Assembly: GCF_023205095.1 (NCBI RefSeq)
Contig: NZ_CP046242.1
Coordinates: 2,345,001 to 2,409,000 of the forward strand
From: Bizionia sp. M204
GTDB taxonomy: Bacteria; Bacteroidota; Bacteroidia; Flavobacteriales; Flavobacteriaceae
Length of the DNA stretch: 64,000 bases
Direction: 5' to 3'
Below, piece after piece: positions 27,308 to 36,106 of this stretch. Every line of letters begins with the position of its first letter. The stretch's first letter is position 1. The notes under the pieces were generated by a model, which was given only the letters and a program-made list of their open reading frames with translations, was not told the DNA's origin and searched no databases. The position numbers and the translations under genes were made by a program.

Positions 27308-28708
27308 ATGACTAAAAATTTATTCTATTCGGTATTTGGAATACTTTTTTTAATAAGTACACCATTATATGCCCAGAGTTTTTTAGAAGACATTTTAAAA
27401 GAACCTATCCGAAAAGCAATTACTGGAAGTGCAGACATACGCATTCAAGAAATGACTAGTAATAATACGGAATTAGATATGGAAATAGCCAAAGGAAAAA
27501 GACTACCGTCACTTTCATTTTTGGGTGGCTATGGCTTTTTGTACTCACAATTAAGCCTACAATTTCCCACTCAATATTTACCCATAAGCGGAACACCCTT
27601 TTTGGAGGACCCATTAGCCTCTAGTTTTCAAACGCATGTTTTAATGGGAGGTTTATCTACCCGACAAATAATTTTTGCAGGAAATCAAATTAACAGCGGC
27701 ATTAAAGCATTAGAGGAAAAGCAAAAAGCCGAACGGTTTTTAGCCGAAGCTGGAAAGGAAGAAATTGCCAAAGAGGTCATCCAAACCTTTGATCAATTAA
27801 TGCTATTAAATGCTGTGGATAAACTCATTGAAGATTCTGAAAAACGATTGGATACAGAGCATAAAAAAGTTCTAAAAGCCATTGATAACGGCTTGGCAAT
27901 TCCTTATGATCGTGATAAAATAAAATTAGCCGTTTTAGAGCTAGAAGAAAAAAAGCTGGAAGCTATAGGCAATAGAAATGTTTTGCTTGCCAAACTAGCA
28001 TATCTCACCCGAATACCGGCAAATGAACTAAAAACTATTACTTACAACTTACAGGCTTTCTTAATAGATACAGATGCGTTAGATGTCGATAATCGCGCAG
28101 AATTAAAAGCTTTGGAAGCGGGAAAAAAGGCTAAAGAATTTGCTTATAACAAAGAAAAAGGCACTTATTTCCCCACCATATTTGCTTTTGGAAACCTAAC
28201 ATATTTGAATGCTTTTGACACGCGCTTAAAGCTTAAAGACGTTCCACTTGCAGGTAATGTAACTTTAGACACGGAAAACATAACTCTAGAACCAGCCGCA
28301 GCAGTTGGCGTTGGAATGAAATGGGATTTATTTAAAGGCGGAGAAAATAGTAAAAGTGCACAGAAGGCTGAAATTGAAGTTGAAATCATTGACACCAAAT
28401 TAAAAGATACACGAGAGAAATTTGAATTGCTGTTGTTTAAAAATAAATCTGACTTTAAAACAGCCGAACAAAAAGTTATAGTGGCAAAACAGCGTGTACA
28501 AATAGCTGAAAACAACTTACAATTGGCAACCAAGCAATACAACGCCGGTCTTGTGGATTTAACGGAGCGTTTGGCTTCCGAAAATGATTTTTATAAAGTA
28601 AACTTGAATTATTACAACCAAATTCTAAATCAGCGACACGCAACATTAGAACTCTTAATAGCGACAGGTGAGTTATTAGGCAAAATTTATAACGGTTATG
28701 AAAATTAA
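27308..28708 (+). CDS. TolC-family outer-membrane efflux protein
   Basis: 466 aa with a signal peptide (about residues 1-22, ending YAQ). The remainder is the long alternating coiled-coil typical of TolC/OprM proteins, including NNLQLATKQYNAGLVDLTE near the C-terminus, the repeat-conserved hairpin of the family. It forms the outer-membrane channel for the membrane-fusion protein and permease encoded downstream. Its last 11 nt overlap the start of the HlyD-family gene. Confidence 0.93.
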   Translation: MTKNLFYSVFGILFLISTPLYAQSFLEDILKEPIRKAITGSADIRIQEMTSNNTELDMEIAKGKRLPSLSFLGGYGFLYSQLSLQFPTQYLPISGTPFLEDPLASSFQTHVLMGGLSTRQIIFAGNQINSGIKALEEKQKAERFLAEAGKEEIAKEVIQTFDQLMLLNAVDKLIEDSEKRLDTEHKKVLKAIDNGLAIPYDRDKIKLAVLELEEKKLEAIGNRNVLLAKLAYLTRIPANELKTITYNLQAFLIDTDALDVDNRAELKALEAGKKAKEFAYNKEKGTYFPTIFAFGNLTYLNAFDTRLKLKDVPLAGNVTLDTENITLEPAAAVGVGMKWDLFKGGENSKSAQKAEIEVEIIDTKLKDTREKFELLLFKNKSDFKTAEQKVIVAKQRVQIAENNLQLATKQYNAGLVDLTERLASENDFYKVNLNYYNQILNQRHATLELLIATGELLGKIYNGYEN

Positions 28709-29663
28709 AAATGTTTTACTCCTACTTGTTATAGTAGTTTCATTTTCTTGTTCAGATAAGAAAATAGACCCAGCTTTTATGGGGAAAATTGAAAGGGAAC
28801 AAATTTCTGTAGTTACTAAAATACCAGGAACCGTGGAATCACTATTGGTATCAAAGGGTGATTTCGTTAAAAAAGGAGACACTCTGGCTATTTTAGATAT
28901 TCCAGAAGTAGATGCCAAAAAGCAGCAAGCGGAAGGTGTTTTAAAATCTGCAGAAGCGCAATACCAAATGACCATTAAGGGCGCAACTGATGGGCAACTA
29001 AAACAATTACAGAACAAAGTTTACGGATTAAAAGAGCAATTTGAATTTGCCAATAAATCCAAAGACAGACTTAATAAAATGTTGCAAGATAGTCTAATAC
29101 CGCAACAACAGTTTGATGAAGTTTACGCGAAATATCAAGGTGCCAAAAATCAATATGACGCTGCAAAAACAGAATTGGAAGAAGCAAAAAATGGTGCTCG
29201 GACCGAACAGCAAAGCATGGCTTTGGGGCAGCAACTACAAGCCTCGGGAGCTATTCTAGAAGTTGGCGCCGCTGAACGCGAAAAGTATGTAATAGCACCT
29301 CAAGATATGTCCATTGAAACCATCAATTTAAAAATTGGCGAGCTTGCTTTACCAGGGTATCCAATTATAAGTGGCTATATTAATCAATCCGTTTATTTTC
29401 GTTTTACCATTTCAGAAAGCAAATTAGGCGAAATTAAACGGGGAGAAAACGTTAAAATAGAAGTTCTTTATAAGGATTCCGAAATTATTAATGGCCAGAT
29501 AACTCTCGTTAAAGCTTTAAGTTCTTATGCCAATATAGCAACAGCTTATCCCGACTTTGACATGCAACAAACCTTATTTGAGGTAGAAGTAAAACCTACA
29601 AATCCAGAAAAGGTTAAAGATTTGATTACAAAAGCTTCGGTTTCTTTAAAGTTTAATAAATAA
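28698..29663 (+). CDS. HlyD/AcrA-type membrane-fusion lipoprotein
   Basis: 321 aa. Lipoprotein signal with lipobox SFSC (Cys18). A biotinyl-lipoyl-like half motif (VTKIPGTVESLLVSKGDFVKKGD) precedes a coiled-coil hairpin of about 100 residues, then the second lipoyl half and beta-barrel (YVIAPQDMSIETINLKIGEL). It would bridge the inner-membrane permease and TolC. Start overlaps the TolC gene by 11 nt and its stop lies 6 nt before the permease start. Confidence 0.92.
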   Translation: MKIKNVLLLLVIVVSFSCSDKKIDPAFMGKIEREQISVVTKIPGTVESLLVSKGDFVKKGDTLAILDIPEVDAKKQQAEGVLKSAEAQYQMTIKGATDGQLKQLQNKVYGLKEQFEFANKSKDRLNKMLQDSLIPQQQFDEVYAKYQGAKNQYDAAKTELEEAKNGARTEQQSMALGQQLQASGAILEVGAAEREKYVIAPQDMSIETINLKIGELALPGYPIISGYINQSVYFRFTISESKLGEIKRGENVKIEVLYKDSEIINGQITLVKALSSYANIATAYPDFDMQQTLFEVEVKPTNPEKVKDLITKASVSLKFNK

Positions 29664-29669
29664 TATGTT

Positions 29670-30842
29670 TTGAAGAAATTTACACACTTAATTAAACGAG
29701 AATTCAGGCTTTTTTTTAGCAACAACGTATTGCGACTGCTATTTATTGGAGCTCCTATTTTGTATGGAATACTAATTGGTGCGGTTTATCAAAAAGGTAA
29801 AATAACCGATTTACCAATAATTGTCGTCGATCAGGATCAAAGTCTCATGAGTGTGAAATTTATTGATATGCTTGAGGAAACGGAAAGCATTCAGGTTGTT
29901 AGCGTTTTTCCCGACCTTACTAATGTAAAAAACAAAGCAATAGATGAAGACGCTTCAGTAATAGTAAATATCCCCAGAGGATTTACCTCTGGAATTCAAC
30001 AAAATAAGTTACCCGAAATCACCATTTTTGTCGATGCTTCCAACACCTTGACTTCTAACACGGCATTGATGGCGGTAAATGGTGTAGCAATGACCATAAA
30101 AGCAGGGATCCAAATCGAATCTCAAATGAAAAAGGGTGTTCCAGAATATGTGGCAACGCAAAATTACGAACCCTTTAAAACAACCATTATTAAGCAAAGC
30201 ATACGCAGTGGAAATTATTTATACTTTATGTTACCCGGGGTGCTTTTAACAGTTTTCCAGCAAATTTTACTATTGGGTTTAGCACTTACTTTTGCATCAG
30301 AATATGAAAATAGAACTTTTGAAGAATTAGTCAGGAAAATGCCAAACCCTCTAGGCATGTTAGCTGTAAAGATTATTCCTTACATGATTATGTCTGTTGG
30401 TATACTCCTGCTATACTGGGGTTTTTCTAAATATTATAATATGGTAATAGGTGGCGCTTTTTGGGCCTTTACTTTAAGCACCTTTGTTTTTATTCTCGCC
30501 GTATGTGGCATAGGTGTATTGGTGAGTATTGTTTTACCTAATCAATTAAAAGCTACTGAAGTTTTAATGGTAGTAGCTACGCCAAGTTTTATACTTAGCG
30601 GATTTACTTGGCCTTTAAGTCAGATGCCAAATTGGGTCCAATTTATAGCCGAATTAATTCCTTTGACGCATTATTTAAAAACCTTTCGCATACTTTATCT
30701 TAACCACGCTAGTGTTTCACATATTTATGCGCCAGTTAAAGCCATGAGTATTATTGCCGTAATTTGTTTATCGTTGTCAGCAATCATTTTGCATTATAAA
30801 ATTAAAAAAGTAAAAAATCACTCCACTGAAGACATTAATTAA
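29670..30842 (+). CDS. ABC-2 type transporter permease
   Basis: 390 aa: one N-terminal membrane helix (about 21-38), a large periplasmic domain (about 40-180), then five further helices and the family motif PSFILSGFTWPLSQMPNWVQ near residue 310. Homologues (YhhJ-like) pair with an ABC ATPase, but none is encoded here; the ATPase must be elsewhere or not used. The start is TTG at 29670, since the ATG five bases upstream is followed at once by a stop in its frame. The next gene begins after 222 nt of non-coding DNA, so no second permease follows. Confidence 0.88.
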   Translation: MKKFTHLIKREFRLFFSNNVLRLLFIGAPILYGILIGAVYQKGKITDLPIIVVDQDQSLMSVKFIDMLEETESIQVVSVFPDLTNVKNKAIDEDASVIVNIPRGFTSGIQQNKLPEITIFVDASNTLTSNTALMAVNGVAMTIKAGIQIESQMKKGVPEYVATQNYEPFKTTIIKQSIRSGNYLYFMLPGVLLTVFQQILLLGLALTFASEYENRTFEELVRKMPNPLGMLAVKIIPYMIMSVGILLLYWGFSKYYNMVIGGAFWAFTLSTFVFILAVCGIGVLVSIVLPNQLKATEVLMVVATPSFILSGFTWPLSQMPNWVQFIAELIPLTHYLKTFRILYLNHASVSHIYAPVKAMSIIAVICLSLSAIILHYKIKKVKNHSTEDIN

Positions 30843-31064
30843 CACGAAAATTGTACCGATATTAGGTTTAAGTAGACAATACCACTAATTGGTATCATAG
30901 AGTCCTTGCCATATAATTCATTCTATTTAATTAAAAACACGCTCCTTTTCTAAACAGAAAAATAAAGATTTGACCTTTCAGCTTGACAACTGTTAAATGT
31001 TCTGTAAAGCCACCCATTTATCCTTCCTAATTTGGTATCTTATAGCAATAGAAAACATCCAATT

Positions 31065-31622
31065 ATGAAAAAATATAAAATTGCTGTAATTGTAGGAAGT
31101 CTGCGTAAGGAATCCTATAATTTAAAAACAGCCAAAGCACTTATGGAGCTAGCTCCAGAATCCTTAACCACAGAGCTACTAGACATATCCGGTCTTCCTA
31201 TGTTTAATGAAGATTTAGAAGGAAATCCACCTGAAACCTGGGTAGCGTTACGCAAAAAAATTCAAAACGCAGATGGCCTTTTATTTTTAACACCTGAATA
31301 TAACCGCTCGGTTCCTGGTGTTTTAAAAAATGCTATTGATGTAGGCTCCAGACCCTACGGAGAAAATTCTTGGAATGGCAAACCGGCCGCAATTGTAAGT
31401 GTTTCTATTGGGGCTATAAGTGGTTTTGGGGCAAACCACCATTTAAGACAATCTCTAACCTTTATTAACGTCCCTACCATGGCGCAACCTGAAGCATATA
31501 TTGGAGGTGCTGCCGATTTATTTGATGACAATGGAAAACTAATTAATAATTCTACCAAAGATTTCCTTAAAAGCTTTATAGAGTCATTCGAAAAATGGGT
31601 TCATACTATCGCTTCCAAGTAA
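31065..31622 (+). CDS. NAD(P)H-dependent FMN reductase
   Basis: 185 aa from the ATG at 31065; an in-frame start 33 nt upstream is less likely because the first beta strand (YKIAVIVGSLRKESYN) begins right after Met. Flavodoxin-like fold with the phosphate-binding GSLRKES loop, PEYNRSVPGVLKNAID, and SIGAISGFGANHHLR, as in the NADPH-dependent azo/chromate reductase-like group. Likely reduces FMN or quinones and protects against redox cycling. It opens the stress-gene region. Confidence 0.92.
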   Translation: MKKYKIAVIVGSLRKESYNLKTAKALMELAPESLTTELLDISGLPMFNEDLEGNPPETWVALRKKIQNADGLLFLTPEYNRSVPGVLKNAIDVGSRPYGENSWNGKPAAIVSVSIGAISGFGANHHLRQSLTFINVPTMAQPEAYIGGAADLFDDNGKLINNSTKDFLKSFIESFEKWVHTIASK

Positions 31623-31675
31623 TTCGAAATAGCCATTTATTGTTGAAATTTTACTAATAATTAAAACCACATAAA

Positions 31676-32244
31676 ATGAAGAAAATTATCACATTAGTTG
31701 CTTTGGTCTTTTTTTCGGTCAGCACCTTCGCACAAACGCAATGGACTGTAGATCCATATCATTCCTCATTAAATTTCAACATTTCGCATTCTGGAATTAG
31801 TATCGTGAATGGGAAATTTTATATTATACCGGAAGCTTAACTACAAAAGGAGATGCGCTTAATGATGCAAGTTTCGATTTTAGGGTTAAAATTGAAAGTA
31901 TTAATACCCATGTAGAAGATAGGGATAACCATTTAAGAAGTGCTGACTTTTTTGAAGTTGAAAAATATCCTGAAATGACTTTTAAAAGCACGAAAATTTC
32001 AGCTACCGAAAAAAGTAATCAATATATTTTAAAAGGAGAACTAACTATTAAAGGTGTGACGAAAGACGTCGTTTTTGATGTTCATTATGGCGGTAAAGTG
32101 AAAAACAACCAAGGTGAAAAATTAGGAATGAAAGCTGAAACAACGATAAATAGATTTGACTATAATATTGATTATGACCCTACTGCTACTGGCGTTGGGA
32201 AGGAGGTTAATATTGTGATTCACCTTCAATTTGCAAAACAGTAA
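31676..32244 (+). pseudogene. YceI-family secreted protein, broken by a frameshift
   Basis: An intact signal peptide (MKKIITLVALVFFSVSTFAQ) and the YceI start (WTVDPYHSSLNFNISHSG) are followed by a premature TAA at 31838-31840. Coding resumes in another frame as YTGSLTTKGDALNDASFDF and continues to the normal YceI end. The span is 569 nt (3n+2), so one base has been lost near 31820-31825, probably within TATA(A)TTATACC. YceI proteins bind isoprenoid lipids in the periplasm. The lesion removes most of the lipid-binding barrel. Assembly error is an alternative. Confidence 0.85.
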
Positions 32245-32314
32245 CTGTAATTTGTTTTCAGGTAAACTTCGACGTAATTAACCTAGGTATTTTAAAATTG
32301 AAAAATAATAAACC

Positions 32315-32695
32315 ATGAAAAATTCAGCAAAAACAGTAGTAGAAAATATGTTTAAAGCCTTTAGTAGTGGCGATGCCGATAAATTTGTTGCCACAGTATC
32401 AGAAGATACGGTATGGGTTTATCATGGCACACAAATTATTCCGGCAGGAACTTTTAAACATAAAGAAGGTGTCAGAACATTTTTCACCAATATTATGGAA
32501 CGTACTGAAATTATCAACTTTGAACCTCAACAATATATCGTTGAAAATAATATGGTTGTGGTAATAGGAAGGGAACATCAAAAAGTAAAACGGTCTGGAA
32601 GGGAGCTAAAACAAAAATGGGTTCAGATTTATACGGTTGAAAACGATTTAATAACTAGAATGGAAGAGTTTGCAACCTCCGAGGAGGTAACGTAA
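32315..32695 (+). CDS. SnoaL-like / NTF2-fold protein
   Basis: 126 aa with the cone-shaped NTF2 fold pattern: an N-terminal helix (VVENMFKAFSSGDADKF), WVYHGT strand, then KHKEGVRTFFTNIME and three long strands ending with WVQIYTVENDLITRMEEF. Many such proteins are cyclases, isomerases or simple ligand binders; the sequence does not reveal which. No signal peptide. It is intact, unlike the YceI gene 71 nt upstream. Confidence 0.85.
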   Translation: MKNSAKTVVENMFKAFSSGDADKFVATVSEDTVWVYHGTQIIPAGTFKHKEGVRTFFTNIMERTEIINFEPQQYIVENNMVVVIGREHQKVKRSGRELKQKWVQIYTVENDLITRMEEFATSEEVT

Positions 32696-32793
32696 CACAA
32701 AAGTCTTTCAACATTAGGAGATAGGCTAAAAACCATAACCAGAAAAGCTATCCGTATTGTCTATTCTGACCTATGTGAAATCTAAAAGTTAAT

Positions 32794-33156
32794 TTATTTT
32801 GAACCATGCACGGACTTTCGATATGCAATTCCCCATTTGGCTAGTTCATTAATTAAAGGCGAAAGTGTTGCACCATGTTCAGTGATAGCGTACGCAACCG
32901 TTATAGGTTTTGTATCCATAACGGTGCGGCTTATTAAGTGGTTTAGTTCTAAATCTTGAAGTTCTTTGGAAAGCATTTTACTACCAATGCCATTTATTTC
33001 ACGCTGCAAATCCATAAATCCCATTTTGTTGCCTTCGATAAGTATGCCTAAAATATGGAATTTCCATTTTCCAGTTAAAATGCTCATCGTGTCGCTAATA
33101 GCTTGCATCCTAATTTGGCAAATAGGCGTGTTATTTATTATTGATTTTTTATTCAT
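32794..33156 (-). CDS. HxlR-family winged-helix regulator
   Basis: 120 aa. HxlR signature: CQIRMQAISDTMSILTGKWK near the N-terminus with the conserved early Cys (Cys11), then a winged helix with MGFMDLQREINGIGSKMLSK and the LISRTV wing, and a terminal dimerisation helix around LAKWGIAY. HxlR proteins often sense electrophiles or oxidants through a cysteine. It is divergent from the DsbA-like gene across 178 nt that contain two palindromes (33197-33212 and 33260-33270), so it probably controls itself and that gene. Confidence 0.92.
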   Translation of the reverse strand: MNKKSIINNTPICQIRMQAISDTMSILTGKWKFHILGILIEGNKMGFMDLQREINGIGSKMLSKELQDLELNHLISRTVMDTKPITVAYAITEHGATLSPLINELAKWGIAYRKSVHGSK

Positions 33157-33196
33157 TGTTAAAACGTTAATTTAAATATAAAATAGCCTTAAGGTA

Positions 33197-33212
33197 GTTT
33201 CCTTGAGGAAAC
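33197..33212. promoter_or_regulatory. 16-bp palindrome, candidate HxlR operator
   Basis: GTTTCCTTGAGGAAAC, a perfect 7+2+7 inverted repeat in the divergent region between the HxlR regulator (41 nt from its start) and the DsbA-like gene. No T tract follows, so it is not a terminator. Operator function is inferred from position. Confidence 0.55.
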
Positions 33213-33259
33213 CACTTTCTAAAAGGAATTAAGTATTAAATATACACTTATTTTCCTTA

Positions 33260-33270
33260 TACTTGAAGTA
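33260..33270. promoter_or_regulatory. 11-bp palindrome TACTTGAAGTA, candidate second operator
   Basis: Perfect 5+1+5 inverted repeat 64 nt upstream of the DsbA-like start. TACTT/AAGTA half-sites are seen in some HxlR and MarR operators, which makes this a plausible site for the DsbA-facing promoter; sequence is short, so chance is possible. Confidence 0.4.
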
Positions 33271-33334
33271 ATCGGCTAATAAATAGGAATTTAGACTATA
33301 TTTTAACTGAAGTTAATTATTAAAAATAAAAATC

Positions 33335-34261
33335 ATGACGAACGAAACATCAAAAAATAATCCACTTTTATGCGATATCGAAACTGGAATGTGTGAAACA
33401 ACAGATGGTGAATTAAACACTTCAACTAAAAGTAATCAGCAATCCACAGAGAAATCTGTAAAATTAATGTATTACACAGATCCAATTTGTTCGTCCTGTT
33501 GGGGAATTGAACCACAATTACGTAAATTGAAACTAGAATACGGCAATGCTGTGGAGATTGATTATAGAATGGGAGGTTTACTACCAGACTGGAATTACAA
33601 TAGTGGTGGAATAAGTGGTCCTTCAGACGTTGCCAGTCATTGGGACGAAGTAAGTGTTCATTATGATATGCCTATAGATGGAGACCTTTGGTTGGAAGAC
33701 CCAATGGATTCATCTTACCCATCCTCTATTGCGTTTAAGGCAGCCCAACTTCAAGATAAGGAGAAGGCCGTTTTATACATGCGGGAAATCAGAGAATTGA
33801 TGTTTTTGAAAAAGAAAAATATGGCTAAATGGGAAAACTTGGCTATGGCAGCTGAAAATGTAGGTTTGGACGTGGCTCAATTAAAAACGGATTTTGATGG
33901 CCAAGCCAAAACGCTGTTTGAAGCTGATTTAAAATTAGGAAGAAAACTAGGTGTTCGAGGGTTTCCAACCATATTTTTTGTTGATGAAGCTGGCAACCAA
34001 GAAACCGTGTATGGCACCAGACCCTATGCTTTTTATGAAATGGCGATTTTAAAATTAAATCCGAATGCTACTAAAAGTGAATACAGTAAAAACTGGGAAT
34101 CTCTCTTCACAATTTACCCTTCACTCACGGCAAAAGAGTATTCTGAACTTTCAGGAACACCGCGAACCGAAAGTGAAGCGGTTTTAAATCAACTTTCTAA
34201 AACATGTAATTTAGAGAAATTTTCAACTAAAAATGGATCTATTTGGACCCTCGTTAAATAA
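33335..34261 (+). CDS. DsbA-family oxidoreductase (FrnE/SpxH-like)
   Basis: 308 aa, no signal peptide, so cytoplasmic. After a variable N-terminal tail with two extra cysteines (LLCDIETGMC, Cys13 and Cys20) comes a thioredoxin-fold DsbA domain with active site DPICSSCWG (Cys52-Cys55), a helical insert, and the cis-Pro loop VRGFPTIFF. This matches the FrnE/YjbH-SpxH group, which act in oxidative-stress resistance or as ClpXP adaptors. It is divergent to the HxlR regulator, which probably controls it. Confidence 0.88.
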   Translation: MTNETSKNNPLLCDIETGMCETTDGELNTSTKSNQQSTEKSVKLMYYTDPICSSCWGIEPQLRKLKLEYGNAVEIDYRMGGLLPDWNYNSGGISGPSDVASHWDEVSVHYDMPIDGDLWLEDPMDSSYPSSIAFKAAQLQDKEKAVLYMREIRELMFLKKKNMAKWENLAMAAENVGLDVAQLKTDFDGQAKTLFEADLKLGRKLGVRGFPTIFFVDEAGNQETVYGTRPYAFYEMAILKLNPNATKSEYSKNWESLFTIYPSLTAKEYSELSGTPRTESEAVLNQLSKTCNLEKFSTKNGSIWTLVK

Positions 34262-34280
34262 ATTGATAAACCACTAAATT

Positions 34281-34484
34281 ATGATAACAAACGAATATTC
34301 AAACGGAGAGATAACCATTTTATAGAAACCTGAAAAATGTATACATGTAGGAATATGCGTAAAATCATTGCCAAAGGTTTATAACCCTATAGAGAGACCT
34401 TGGATTAAACCTAACAATGCCAGTACGGCGGCGTTACTAGACCAAGTTTCAAAATGTCCTTCAGGCGCATTGAGCATAAAATAA
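34281..34484 (+). pseudogene. YjdI-type (4Fe-4S) mono-cluster protein with amber stop
   Basis: 67 codons matching the small YjdI iron-sulphur family: CIHVGIC (codons 20-26), RPWIKP and the final CPSGALSIK. Codon 15 is TAG (34323-34325) in ITIL*KPEKC, where homologues usually have Trp, so TGG to TAG is the simplest explanation. All cluster cysteines lie after the stop. In E. coli yjdI is next to the GNAT gene yjdJ, and a broken GNAT gene of that type follows here as well (34716). Confidence 0.8.
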
Positions 34485-34657
34485 ACGTTAGGCTCATAAA
34501 CATTTTTACAGATCCTGACGCTTTGGCCATGCCTCCAAAAGTTGAATTCGACCAAATAAAAGGCTTCGCTACAAGTATGGGAAAATTAATGCTGAACGGC
34601 CAAGTCGCTGATGTGATTGAAACGGCAAAATCAAATATGAAATATTTTAAGGAATAG
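34485..34657 (+). pseudogene. C-terminal remnant of a PoxB-like ThDP enzyme
   Basis: About 55 codons reading LINIFTDPDALAMPPKVEF and on to GFATSMGKLMLNGQ and a terminal VIETAKSN helix. This matches the extreme C-terminus of pyruvate oxidase/pyruvate:quinone dehydrogenase (E. coli PoxB has LAIPPQIKLEQAKGF at this place), the membrane-activation tail. The preceding 500 or so residues are missing: the fragment begins right after the YjdI stop, implying a large deletion. No functional product is expected. Confidence 0.7.
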
Positions 34658-34715
34658 TTTTAGCCATTAGCACGATAAAAAAGATTTTACATCTAAATAC
34701 TCTAAAATTATAAAT

Positions 34716-35033
34716 ATGAAAATTGAATATAATACTATCCCATTAGTTAAAAACGAAGAAAAAAAACGCTTCGAAATTGAAGTTGATGGTCACTACGCAT
34801 TCATAGATTATAAAGAACCTCGCAATAAAATTGCGTTGATACATACCGAAACCGATCCAGAGTTAGCGGGAAAAGGTGCAGCAAGTGCTGTGGTGGAATA
34901 AACACTGCATTATCTTGATGATTACAAAATTACATTACTTCCCTTTTGTCCTTATGTGTTTGCATATATAAAAAAACATCCGGAATGGAAACGCATCGTG
35001 AGTCCAGATTTTAAAGGTTATGATGAGCTTTAA
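34716..35033 (+). pseudogene. Small GNAT (YjdJ-type) acetyltransferase with internal ochre stop
   Basis: 105 codons of the minimal GCN5-related acetyltransferase family: YAFIDYKEPRNKIALIHTE, then the acetyl-CoA loop ELAGKGAASAVVE, LLPFCPYVFAYIKKHPEW at the end. Codon 62 is TAA (34899-34901); translation in the same frame continues with TLHYLDDYKI, so AAA to TAA is likely. The acetyl-CoA loop lies before the stop and the conserved CPYV...HPEW part after it. Confidence 0.82.
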
Positions 35034-35091
35034 GCTTATGGCACAATCCATTAAATTAGACTTAAAACATTAATAACTAAACCAAAAAACC

Positions 35092-36002
35092 ATGAGTAAT
35101 CAAACCGTATTTCCAGCATTTCCATTATCAGAATGGCTAGACACCAAGGAAACATTACATCGTTATTTTCAAATTGTCGGTAAATTGCGACTGTCTTTGA
35201 ATCCGAAAAAGAACCACTGGTGGCACATAACATTGTATACCACAACAAGAGGTGTTACCACACGCGCGATTCCTTTTAATGATATTTCGTTTGAAATATT
35301 GTTTGATTTTATAAACCATACCCTGAATGTTTCAACAAGTAACGGAGAACAGCGTTCGTTTAAATTGCAGGATGGACTTTCAGTAGCTGATTTTTAAAAA
35401 AATTGGAAGCTATTCTAAAAGAACTCCATATCACGTTCGATATATTAGAAATACCATTTGACCTCTCTGATAAAATTCCTTTTGATACATGCATAGAACA
35501 CCATTCCTATGATAAAGAAGCCGTTCATAAAGCTTGGAAAATCTTACTGCAAATTGCTATGGTTTTTCAAGAATTTAGCGGTAGATCATACAGTAAAACC
35601 TGTCCGGTACATATTTATTGGCATCACATTGATTTGGTGGTTTCACGATTTTCAGGTAAAAAGGGTCCAAAATTAGACACCACATCTCAAGTGGAATTGG
35701 AAGCTTACTCTCATGAAATGATAAGTTTTGGATTCTGGTTTGGAGATGATACCATAAAAGAACCGGCATTTTATTCTTATACATATCCGTCCCCAGAAGG
35801 CATAGATAAAGAACCATTGAAACCTAATACTGCCAAATGGCAAGATTCCAATGGCAGCCCAATGGCTTTATTACTTTACAACGATTTATTAAAAAGTGAT
35901 AACCCGAAACAACAGATTTTAGATTTCTTGGAAAGTAGCTATCAAGCTGGAGCAAAATTGGCTGGTTGGGATATTGAAACCTTGAAGGTCGATCCGAAAT
36001 AA
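35092..36002 (+). pseudogene. DUF5996 family gene broken by a 1-nt deletion
   Basis: The first part (35092-35397) encodes WLDTKETLHRYFQIVGKLRL and NHWWHITLYTTTRGVTTRAI up to DGLSVADF, then stops. The rest reads in another frame from KLEAILKELHITF to PVHIYWHHIDLVVSRFSG and the C-terminus at 36002. Together they give a normal DUF5996 protein. The total of 911 nt is 3n+2. The shift is at the T5 run 35391-35395: six Ts restore ADFLKKLEA. A homopolymer sequencing error is a real alternative. Function of the family is unknown. Confidence 0.85.
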
Positions 36003-36106
36003 ATTTTCGTGTGAAGCACCTAAAACAAGCTAGAATTAAGCAATTTATGACGACAAGGTCATAGATTAACAATAAGAACAAATTCTTAACATTTAAATTA
36101 ACGACT

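Noticed and set aside
34323-34325. TAG as a recoded (pyrrolysine or readthrough) codon in YjdI
   Set aside because: Homologues have Trp at the place, neighbouring genes are broken too, and TAG ends other genes normally.
35391-35400. Programmed frameshift in the DUF5996 gene
   Set aside because: No downstream stimulatory structure was noticed, the family is normally one frame, and the neighbourhood is full of unrelated lesions.
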